A stretch of 14,212 nt of DNA from CAUZSH01 sp963582935 (GTDB lineage Bacteria > Pseudomonadota > Gammaproteobacteria > Francisellales > Francisellaceae): contig CAUZSH010000054.1 of assembly GCA_963582935.1 (NCBI GenBank), positions 1 to 14,212 of the forward strand. Direction: 5' to 3'. Under the pieces are notes generated by a model that did no database searches, was not told the DNA's origin, and saw nothing but the letters and a program-made list of their open reading frames with translations. Position 1 is the first letter of the stretch, and each line of letters opens with the position of its first letter. The position numbers and the translations under genes were made by a program. Below are positions 1 through 5,739 of this stretch, piece by piece.

Positions 1-664
1 TTGCGTATAATTCTCAAGAAAGAGAATATTAAAATCGCTGCAATCACCTTTATTCATACGCACTCAAGGAGTGGTGAATATAAACCACACATCCACATTA
101 TCCTTGGAGAAGGGGCTTTGGATGTCGATGATGAAAAATGGCTAACATTTAAAAAGATCAATTTATCTACACTTAGAAAAACATGGCAGAAGCACCTGCT
201 AGCCTTTGCTGCTCTACACTTTCCTCAAGAGATTAGAATTAATTTGGCAGATGGAGTTACTGTATCCAGATGGCTTTTACACGCATCCAGGTGAAAGAAT
301 TAATGATAAAGTCCCGAGAAATAACAAAGGTCTTCTCAGATATTTGACAGCTTACTTGGCGTCGCCACCTATCAGCTTGGGAAGGCTGGAAGGATATTCA
401 AATGATAGAGTCTATTATCATTACAACGCGCATGAGACAGGAAAGAAGGAGCTGGAAGTAGTGCGCCCTGTGTTGTTTTTGTAGCGTATGATGCAGCATG
501 TAATGCCTAAGAACTTCCAGAGAATGCGTTACTGTGGACTACAAGCAACAAAAACATTCGAGAAGTATTTACCAATGATAATTCAATTAATTGGGGATTT
601 GGTAGATAGGGTTGTAAATGCCACTAGAAAGTTAAAGTTTAATTTTGAATGCTGGTTATTTTAA
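1..664 (+). pseudogene. IS91-family HUH/Y2 transposase, C-terminal part, broken
   Basis: Remnant of a rolling-circle transposase that nicks and rejoins single-stranded DNA. Frame 1 from the window edge carries the HUH metal-binding motif (PHIHII, histidine codons near 88-96) within HTHSRSGEYKPHIHII. The homology then moves to frame 2 between about 203 and 245 (a frameshift). It continues through YPDGFYTHPGE and the paired catalytic tyrosines of RYLTAYLASPPI (341-355). It passes an in-frame TAG at 482-484 and goes on with MMQHVMPKNFQRMRYCGLQA to a TAA at 662-664. Conserved family blocks on both sides of each lesion show that this was one gene. The N-terminus lies beyond the left edge, and the matching N-terminal part of the same family sits at the right end of the window (13854 onward). 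With one frameshift and one nonsense codon it should be inactive unless recoding occurs. Confidence 0.85.
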
Positions 665-871
665 CTGATACAAAAAATTGCATTTTCGCACGGTCAAATT
701 AACATTGAAAATATCTAGGACGAGGTAGGGTACTTCTACGTTGACAACCAACCGCCCGAATCTACCACCAAACACACCGACAACGTGCCTGTATGTTACG
801 GTGACAGGGCGCATGAACTTGAAAGGTGTGTTTTCCTTGAGTGGCTTTTTTGTGGCGGCATGATGTTTTCT
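665..871. other. Intergenic stretch with a GC-richer patch, unassigned
   Basis: No gene is supported here. By my count 61 of 120 bases at 721-840 are G or C, against 19 of 60 at 601-660. The patch also has open frames on both strands, none with a start and family motif I recognise. It separates the IS91 remnant from the 3' end of the outer-membrane protein gene. It could be the downstream end of the IS91 element or a fragment of another insertion. Confidence 0.4.
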
Positions 872-1492
872 TTAGAAGGTATACGTTACACCACCAGTAA
901 TAGCATCAATATTAGATGAGTAGCCAGTACCGCTTGTAGTACCTGCGTTTACTTCATCTTTTCCAAATATACGCATGTATTGAGCAAAGATATTTATTGC
1001 CCCAATCTGGTAGCCAACGCCAGCAGCAGCGGTAAAATTCCAGTCGCTTTTCCAATCTATAGAATAAGTCGACCCACTTTTGCTTGCAGAAGGCCTAACA
1101 TAAGATACACCGCCTTTAGCAAATACATTGAACCCTATAGGTGTTGTTATTTGCACTTTAGCTAGGACAGGTACAATTAAATTGCTAACCTTATAGGTGT
1201 CGCTACCAGAAGTTATTTTTGATAAATTATTGCTGTAGAATAAGCCCACTTCACCACCGAGTGACAGCATTGGCATAACAGCAACATCCATTCCTAGAGT
1301 TGCACCATAAAATAGATTTCCTTTATTTATATCAGCAGTATTAGTACCTGATGGCTGTGTCCAATCTACGCCAGCTTTTGCGTACCCAAATTGACCGCCC
1401 AAAACTAAGCCTGTTTTTGCATCAGCAATTGCGCTGGATGTTACGGCTGTTGTCGCAAGAGCTATTGATAGGACAATAAATTTTTTTTTCAT
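872..1492 (-). CDS. Small outer-membrane beta-barrel protein
   Basis: Predicted outer-membrane protein of 206 residues. The start is placed at the ATG preceded by AAGGGGAA (minus strand, plus positions 1496-1503). A frame extending further upstream to 1555 would put 21 residues ahead of a clear signal peptide and overlap the HU gene, so it was rejected. Residues 1 to about 25 (MKKKFIVLSIALATTAVTSS, then AIADA) form a signal peptide. The rest alternates polar and hydrophobic residues with many Gly, Tyr and Phe, as in 8-stranded barrels of the OmpA/OmpW/opacity-porin type. The last residues, GGVTYTF, end in the Phe expected for BAM-dependent insertion. It lies 46 nt downstream of the HU gene on the same strand and may share its transcript. 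Function beyond outer-membrane location is unknown. If the IS91-linked insertion model is right, it is a passenger gene. Confidence 0.85.
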   Translation of the reverse strand: MKKKFIVLSIALATTAVTSSAIADAKTGLVLGGQFGYAKAGVDWTQPSGTNTADINKGNLFYGATLGMDVAVMPMLSLGGEVGLFYSNNLSKITSGSDTYKVSNLIVPVLAKVQITTPIGFNVFAKGGVSYVRPSASKSGSTYSIDWKSDWNFTAAAGVGYQIGAINIFAQYMRIFGKDEVNAGTTSGTGYSSNIDAITGGVTYTF

Positions 1493-1538
1493 AATTTCCC
1501 CTTTTTTATTAGACAGATTAATAGGATGACTGAGAGAG

Positions 1539-1838
1539 TTATTGGTTAACCGCATCTTTCAAAGACTTACCAACTTTAAAGCTAACTGCTTTTGAAGCTT
1601 TAATTGTCAGTGGCTCGCCAGTAGCAGGGTTGCGTCCTTCACGTTCTGGACGATGTTTAACTTCAAAGTTACCAAAACCGATCAATGAAATCTTATTCTC
1701 ACCTTTTAAATTTAACTCAATGCAATTAAACACCGCATTAATGGCTTCAAGTGCTTCTTTCTGGCTTGAATATTCATTACTCTCAACAAGACATTTTGCG
1801 AGATCTGATTTAGCTAGAGGTTTCTTTTTATCTGGCAT
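1539..1838 (-). CDS. HU-family DNA-binding protein
   Basis: 99-residue nucleoid-associated protein that would bind and bend DNA as a dimer. The HU/IHF core is complete: an N-terminal helical dimerisation part (KSDLAKCLVE, then KEALEAINAVF), the SLIGFGNFEVKHR turn at about residues 51-63, the flexible DNA-clamping arm with GRNPATGEPLTIKASKAV (intercalating Pro in RNP), and the C-terminal SFKVGKSLKDAVN helix. The KDAVN ending and arm sequence look more like HU than IHF-beta. An N-terminal extension (MPDKKKPLA) is slightly longer than in typical HU. It lies between an IHF-alpha homologue upstream (97 nt) and an outer-membrane protein gene downstream (46 nt), all leftward and possibly one operon. 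This is not the usual chromosomal hupA or hupB setting, which fits an accessory paralogue. Confidence 0.93.
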   Translation of the reverse strand: MPDKKKPLAKSDLAKCLVESNEYSSQKEALEAINAVFNCIELNLKGENKISLIGFGNFEVKHRPEREGRNPATGEPLTIKASKAVSFKVGKSLKDAVNQ

Positions 1839-1935
1839 TTTAGTGCCTTATAGATTGTTGATAGCTTTTAAAATGTAGATTAAGTATCAGCCGTTGTAAA
1901 TGAGATCAGTGTGAATTACAGAAAAATTAATTTCT

Positions 1936-2235
1936 TTACCGTGACTCAAGCTGTTGTTGCACATGATTTTTCATTTTCTTACCAGATCTAAAGGTCACGA
2001 CACGTCTTGCTGAAACGGTGTGAACTTCACCCGTCTTTGGATTGCGAGCAGGGCGGGATGACTTATCGTGTAAGATGAAATTACCAAATCCAGATAAGCG
2101 GACATCAAAGCCATTCTCAAGTGCAGAGATCATTTCTGCGTAAAAGTCATTTGTAATGCTATGTGCTAAGGGAGGTTCAAGTCCACACTCATTGACAATG
2201 TTTTCTATTATTTTGGCTTTCGTTAGTGTTGTCAT
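1936..2235 (-). CDS. ihfA: IHF alpha-like DNA-binding protein
   Basis: 99 residues, the same length as classical IHF alpha, a subunit of the heterodimer that makes sharp bends at specific sites during recombination, transposition and transcription. The diagnostic stretch DVRLSGFGNF, then RPARNPKTGE and SARRVVTFRSGKKMK, matches the IHF-alpha pattern (SGFGNF, RNPKTGE, ARRVVTFRPGQKLK) rather than HU or IHF beta. The RNP proline that intercalates into DNA is present. The gene is not next to pheT, where ihfA normally sits in gammaproteobacteria. Instead it is the first gene of a leftward trio with an HU-family gene. Its upstream region runs within about 50 nt into an IS982-like transposase fragment. 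It is probably an extra, mobile copy; whether it pairs with a chromosomal IHF beta or with the neighbouring HU-like protein is open. Confidence 0.88.
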   Translation of the reverse strand: MTTLTKAKIIENIVNECGLEPPLAHSITNDFYAEMISALENGFDVRLSGFGNFILHDKSSRPARNPKTGEVHTVSARRVVTFRSGKKMKNHVQQQLESR

Positions 2236-2287
2236 ATTGGTTTCTAGCGTATTGATGCTGTGACTTTAACTTTAACTATAGTCAAGT

Positions 2288-2292
2288 TCTTG
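2288..2292. repeat. TCTTG junction repeat, left copy
   Basis: TCTTG marks the point where similarity to the IS982-like transposase stops on this side. An identical TCTTG lies at the break in the other half (13760-13764). On the minus strand the left copy reads TTT CAA GA and the right copy CAA GAT GAT, with the CAA codon in frame in both. Merging the two restores KLFQDDASFGF. It could be a 5-bp target duplication, or a CTTG/CAAG target used by an IS91-type element. Confidence 0.6.
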
Positions 2293-2627
2293 AAATAACT
2301 TATGACGCCCAGAGCGAGCATATTTGCAAACAGGTATTGGGAATCCATCAACGATAGAAGCAGATGACTTATCATGTGTTTTAGCAGACAAAATAACCTG
2401 TAAAATTTGTTAAACTTGCCACAAATTAGCGGATTGGCGAGTGAAGGCAGTTCTTGAACTGAGTCCGGGGAAGTAGTGCTTCCAATGTTGAGTGAAATAT
2501 TGCCAGATATGTTTGTCGGCATCAAAGCCTAAAAACTCCCCTATCAGCTCCATTGTAATGACCTCTTCATCATCTGGAGATGGCGTAAATCCCCTTGACC
2601 TTAACTTATTGTGTGATTTTGGATAAC

Positions 2628-2643
2628 ATTGTATAACTTTGCA
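2628..2643. repeat. Terminal inverted repeat of the IS982-like element, 5' end
   Basis: The reverse complement of 2628-2643 (TGCAAAGTTATACAAT) matches 13260-13275 (TGCAACTTTATCCAAT) at 13 of 16 positions without gaps. It lies just upstream of the transposase N-terminal half, where a terminal repeat is expected. No direct repeat was found outside the pair. Confidence 0.6.
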
Positions 2644-2654
2644 GTATACAAAAA

Positions 2655-2663
2655 TGATATAAT
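2655..2663 (+). promoter_or_regulatory. Candidate extended -10 promoter for the 2782 gene
   Basis: TGATATAAT is a perfect extended -10 (TGnTATAAT). No good -35 is visible at normal spacing, which an extended -10 can tolerate. Transcription from about 2670 would give a leader of about 110 nt before the ATG at 2782. The rest of the 2644-2781 gap is AT-rich with no other recognisable element. The site begins 12 nt outside the inverted repeat of the IS fragment. Confidence 0.4.
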
Positions 2664-2781
2664 CTTAAATTGACATAGGTGTGTTATCGGCTTTTTTTGT
2701 GAGAAATTAACGCTATATCAATAACCTAAATATGCTTTACATTGCTACTTAATAAATCAAAAATTTAGGCTGAAATAGTTT

Positions 2782-3828
2782 ATGTGTTTTTTTAATAGGA
2801 TTTTTTTTACAGGTACTTTGTTCTTATCTGTAGCCTTCTCAATCAATATTGCCTCAGCCGACACAAATACAGGTTTAGATAGTAAATCAATCGATCATGC
2901 ACCGCTTGGCGTTATGGGGGAACATACACATAAAAAGGGTGAGTGGATGCTTTCATTTCGCTTCGCCCAAATGTATATGAATGACAACTATGACAATACG
3001 AACAAGGTCAGTTCAGGAGAGATCTTTAATAAATATATGGTCGCACCTGAAAGCATGAGAACAGACATGTATATGTTTGGTTTAATGTATGGGGTGACAG
3101 ATTATTTAACGATTATGGCCATGACTTCATATGTACAAAAATTTATGACCCTACAGCATAAAGCCATGGGTACTTTCTCAACTTCTAGTAAAGGTTTAAG
3201 TGATACTAATCTTATAGGAATGTTTCAGTTATTAGATCGTAGCTCCAAAAATGGGAATTCGCTAAGTCGCCACAAACTACACGTTAACCTTGGGGTGAGC
3301 TTACCAACGGGAAGCATTAATCAACGAGGGAATACCCCCATGGCTTCAGATGTCATTTTAGGTTATCCCATGCAGCTAGGCTCAGGAACATTTGATCCTA
3401 TCGTGGGGTTGACCTATGTTTATAAGATAGAGCAATGGGCATTTGGCTCTCAAGCAAATATGGTTATACGTCTTGGTGAAAACTATAAAGGCTATCGTTT
3501 AGGCAACGAATATAGTTTAACAGGTTGGATGAGTCGAAGTATTAATAGATATCTAGGTATTTCATTTAGAATGCTGGGCAAAGCATGGGGAAACATTCAT
3601 GGTAAAAACACAGATTTAAACCCAATGATGTCTCCTGTTAATGACCCAAACGCACGAGGTGGTGAGCGTATTGACACAATGATTGGGGTGAATTTCATTA
3701 ATCCAGATGGTTTTTTGAAAAATAACCGATTAGCAGCTGAGTTTGGTATCCCTGTTTACCAGCGCTTAGATGGTCCACAATTGGGTTTAGATTATATGTT
3801 TTCTCTAGGTTGGCAATGGAATTTTTAA
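2782..3828 (+). CDS. Outer-membrane transporter-type beta-barrel protein
   Basis: 348-residue exported protein. Residues 1-26 are a signal peptide (hydrophobic FFTGTLFLSVAFSINIA, then SAD). The mature N-terminus contains APLGVMGEHTHKKGEWM. Later blocks include LHVNLGVSLPTGSI, LGYPMQLGSGTFDPIVGLTY, LNPMMSPVNDPNARGGER and the terminal LDYMFSLGWQWNF, ending in Phe as in BAM substrates. From memory this pattern belongs to a family usually annotated 'transporter', related to the phenol MetA-degradation outer-membrane group, often found beside metal-resistance genes. The high Met/His content of the first third is compatible with a metal link, but no partner here proves it. Its stop overlaps the convergent glyoxalase-like gene by 4 nt. 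The ribosome-binding site is weak. Confidence 0.75.
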   Translation: MCFFNRIFFTGTLFLSVAFSINIASADTNTGLDSKSIDHAPLGVMGEHTHKKGEWMLSFRFAQMYMNDNYDNTNKVSSGEIFNKYMVAPESMRTDMYMFGLMYGVTDYLTIMAMTSYVQKFMTLQHKAMGTFSTSSKGLSDTNLIGMFQLLDRSSKNGNSLSRHKLHVNLGVSLPTGSINQRGNTPMASDVILGYPMQLGSGTFDPIVGLTYVYKIEQWAFGSQANMVIRLGENYKGYRLGNEYSLTGWMSRSINRYLGISFRMLGKAWGNIHGKNTDLNPMMSPVNDPNARGGERIDTMIGVNFINPDGFLKNNRLAAEFGIPVYQRLDGPQLGLDYMFSLGWQWNF

Positions 3829-4490
3829 ATCACCAATGTTTCACGGCGATTGATTTGTAAACTAAGTGTCAATGAAGGTGTTTCATGTTGTTGAAACGTC
3901 ACATGATCATCTTTAAATCCATTAAAAAGCAATGCCTTCATCAAGCCGGTGACCTCTGGGTGGCAAACATTTAAAGATTCCAGTTCAACTTTCATGCTCG
4001 GCAAATTATCACTTGGGTGTGTATCACGCCATTGAATCAAAAATGGCGCTGTACCTTGAGTGTGGTTAAAGTGGTCGTTCGAGTAAGCCATATCCCAGTG
4101 AATGAGCGAGGCATCTTCTTGAATGCGGTGCATGTCATGAATTTCGGTGAGGTGTTTGAACGGAGTTTGTAGCTGTAGGGTGTTTTGGAGAGTATGAATG
4201 TCATTGGTTGAAATTGCCCATGCGACCACTTTCCAATCTTTAGGTGGTGTGTTTAAGCCAAATAGGGATGCTTCAGAGGTTTTAGCTTCAGGGTCTAGGG
4301 CAATAAACTCTAAATACTGTGTTTTATTAGTTTTGTGTTTGAGTTTTAACAGCATATTATGCGTGCTAAAATTTGGATGTTTCCCTCCGGCTTGGAGCCT
4401 AATCCCATAGTTTTTTTCAAAATGCTCCCTGACTTTTTTAAGGCTAGGAACGGCAATAACGATGTGATCAAGGGTGCTTTTGTTTGGCAT
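3825..4490 (-). CDS. Glyoxalase-like (VOC superfamily) domain protein
   Basis: 221 residues, cytosolic, with no signal peptide. It opens with STLDHIVIAVPSLKKVREHFEKNYG, the first beta-alpha unit of the vicinal oxygen chelate fold, whose His (residue 9 in LDHIVIAV) usually binds metal. The block QYLEFIALDPE with its Glu follows, as in the second metal-ligand strand. Length and layout resemble the Glyoxalase_3 type of single polypeptides with a degenerate second half. Substrate is unknown: such proteins include dioxygenase-like, lyase-like and catalytically silent members. The gene is convergent with the outer-membrane gene, sharing 4 nt at the stops and leaving no space for a terminator. It is divergent from the DUF1499 lipoprotein gene with 57 nt between the starts. 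No clear Shine-Dalgarno precedes the ATG. Confidence 0.8.
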   Translation of the reverse strand: MPNKSTLDHIVIAVPSLKKVREHFEKNYGIRLQAGGKHPNFSTHNMLLKLKHKTNKTQYLEFIALDPEAKTSEASLFGLNTPPKDWKVVAWAISTNDIHTLQNTLQLQTPFKHLTEIHDMHRIQEDASLIHWDMAYSNDHFNHTQGTAPFLIQWRDTHPSDNLPSMKVELESLNVCHPEVTGLMKALLFNGFKDDHVTFQQHETPSLTLSLQINRRETLVI

Positions 4491-4547
4491 ACATGTAGGA
4501 TGGATATATCAGCTATCTCCATAGTTTAGCATGAGTTATAGCATAGG

Positions 4548-5009
4548 ATGAAATTTTTATTATTAGGAGCAGCAATGTTTTTAGTTGGATGCTCAGTAAA
4601 ACCCGTGGCGGTTGATTTCAATCATTTAAAACGTCCAGGGAGCCCAAACTATTATCTTGCGTGCCCCAAAGATAGCTGTAATATACAGCCTGATATTGAA
4701 AGCCCTTGTTTTGATGTGAGTATTCTTAAACTCCAAGATACATGGAAGAAAATGATTGCCAATGCCGTGAGATATAGCTCGCTTTCTCATAATGACAAGA
4801 GAGATCAGATCCAATATGTACAGCGTAGCCTGATCTTGCGCTTTCCAGACTATGTTACCGTGCGTTTTTTGCCCCTAACCCAGGAGAGCAGCACGCTTGC
4901 CATTTTAAGTTATTCCAAATATGGACATTCGGATTTTGGGGTGAATAAAAAACGGGTAGATTCATTGTTATCTTCACTGAAAGATGACCTGCCTCTCTGT
5001 CAGAAGTAA
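4548..5009 (+). CDS. DUF1499-type lipoprotein
   Basis: 153-residue predicted lipoprotein. The lipobox LVGC at residues 12-15 follows a short hydrophobic stretch (MKFLLLGAAMFLVGC), so Cys15 would be lipidated. The segment PDYVTVRFLP, then ILSYSKYGHSDFGVNKKRVD near the C-terminus, resembles the conserved end of DUF1499 (RS.SR.G.SDlGvNr.Rv), a domain of unknown function in envelope proteins. Cysteines in LACPKDSCNI and DIESPCFDV could form disulfides. The next ATG, at 4575, would leave too little of the signal sequence, so the start at 4548 was kept despite poor Shine-Dalgarno spacing. It precedes the polyene-type operon by 102 nt, with a separate promoter in between, so a functional link to that operon is only suggested by position. 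Confidence 0.75.
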   Translation: MKFLLLGAAMFLVGCSVKPVAVDFNHLKRPGSPNYYLACPKDSCNIQPDIESPCFDVSILKLQDTWKKMIANAVRYSSLSHNDKRDQIQYVQRSLILRFPDYVTVRFLPLTQESSTLAILSYSKYGHSDFGVNKKRVDSLLSSLKDDLPLCQK

Positions 5010-5045
5010 ACTTTCAATTCTCAGTCCTCTATTCGCAGCCCCTCA

Positions 5046-5075
5046 TTCACAGACAAGGCATTTTGACGTTATAAT
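5046..5075 (+). promoter_or_regulatory. Sigma-70-type promoter for the polyene operon
   Basis: TTCACA (5046-5051, one mismatch to the -35 consensus) and a perfect TATAAT (5070-5075) are separated by 18 nt. Transcription would begin near 5082, about 30 nt before the LolA-like start at 5112. This is the only strong promoter-like site found ahead of the run of closely spaced genes to 13127. Confidence 0.6.
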
Positions 5076-5111
5076 CAGACATACCAAATTTTCACATTTA
5101 TCTGAGTTTAT

Positions 5112-5735
5112 ATGAAAAGATTCTTCGTCACTTTTGCGGCACTATTTTTCTTTAGCGCAATATCCTTAAATTATGCTGCCGAGAATAATATTTTTGATTA
5201 TCCTGTCACGGCACAAAATGGACCTGAGCTAGAGAAAGTGCAAAAAATGCTTTCAGCTACAGATAATTTGAAGGGTGATTTTACGCAAACACGTCATATT
5301 GCTTTACTGTCATCACCCCTAATTTCTAGCGGAAACTTTATTATTTCTAAAGCATCAGAGTTAACTTGGGATCAATTAAAGCCTTTTATTTCTTCACTAA
5401 AAGTTACCGATACAAAGCTTATCCAAAAAATGGGAGATAACCCCCCAACCGTGATTACCAAGGAACAGCAGCCCATTGTGTTTTCATTTACCAGTATTTT
5501 TCTGTCCATTTTTAAAGGAGATACCGTAAAGGTAAAGCAGTACTTCGACATTTATTTTACGGGAGATACCACGCATTGGGAGATTGCGTTAAAGCCAAAT
5601 AGTTCGCCATTGAATAAGGCCATTGCAAGCATTGAATTATCTGGTGGTAAATATATTCAAACTGTGACCATTAATGAAGTGAAGAAAAATACAATGGTGA
5701 TTGAATTTTCTAATATTCAGCCATTAGGAAAGTAA
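5112..5735 (+). CDS. LolA-like periplasmic carrier of the APE-type cluster
   Basis: 207 residues. An N-terminal signal peptide (MKRFFVTFAALFFFSAIS, LNYA) without a lipobox puts it in the periplasm. LKGDFTQTRHI, then PLISSGNFIISK and LTWDQLKPF, is the LolA signature, which forms the open beta-barrel that chaperones acylated cargo. Classical LolA carries lipoproteins between LolCDE and LolB. Copies beside an MMPL pump and a DUF3261 lipoprotein belong instead to aryl polyene clusters and are presumed to shuttle the polyene lipid or a related lipid. The MMPL gene starts 4 nt after its stop, and a promoter lies just upstream, so it is the first gene of the operon. It is unlikely to be the housekeeping lolA, given its divergent sequence and neighbours. 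Confidence 0.88.
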   Translation: MKRFFVTFAALFFFSAISLNYAAENNIFDYPVTAQNGPELEKVQKMLSATDNLKGDFTQTRHIALLSSPLISSGNFIISKASELTWDQLKPFISSLKVTDTKLIQKMGDNPPTVITKEQQPIVFSFTSIFLSIFKGDTVKVKQYFDIYFTGDTTHWEIALKPNSSPLNKAIASIELSGGKYIQTVTINEVKKNTMVIEFSNIQPLGK

Positions 5736-5739
5736 TAAG

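Larger units (their letters stand above)
1..2287 (+). mobile_element. Left-hand part of a putative IS91-linked insertion
   Basis: Inference from the split IS982-like transposase. Everything from the left edge to 2287 lies outside that element, up to the TCTTG at 2288-2292 where its coding frame is broken. Together with 13765-14212 it would form one segment of about 2.7 kb carrying the IS91-type transposase, the outer-membrane protein, HU and IHF-alpha genes. The boundary sequence CTTG/CAAG is the tetranucleotide target class reported for IS91. A small palindrome, ACTATAGT (2275-2282), lies at the boundary. No terminal inverted repeats were seen, as expected for IS91. Confidence 0.4.
2288..2643 (-). 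pseudogene. IS982-like DDE transposase, N-terminal half
   Basis: Read leftward from about 2640, one frame gives YPKSHNKLRSRGFTPSP, then DDEEVITMELIGEFLGFDAD, WKHYFPGLSSRTAFTRQSAN and LWQV. An in-frame TAA (2410-2412) interrupts it. The same frame resumes with QILQVILSAK and SIVDGFPIPVCKYARSGRHK, and family similarity ends at KLFQ (Gln codon 2290-2292). The Asp of IVDGFP is the expected first catalytic Asp of the DDE triad. The remaining half, with the second Asp and the Glu, is at 13267-13764. There is no start codon in frame before an upstream stop, so the 5' end may also be altered. The IS982 assignment rests on motif memory; an IS4/IS5-related group is the alternative. Confidence 0.78.

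Noticed and set aside
2244..2525. 93-residue leftward open frame over the IS982-like fragment
   Set aside because: Recognisable transposase sequence is in a different minus-strand frame across the same bases; this frame has no family motif.
2664..2700. TTGACA at about 2670 as a -35 box for the outer-membrane gene
   Set aside because: No acceptable -10 lies 16-18 nt downstream; the extended -10 slightly upstream is the better candidate.
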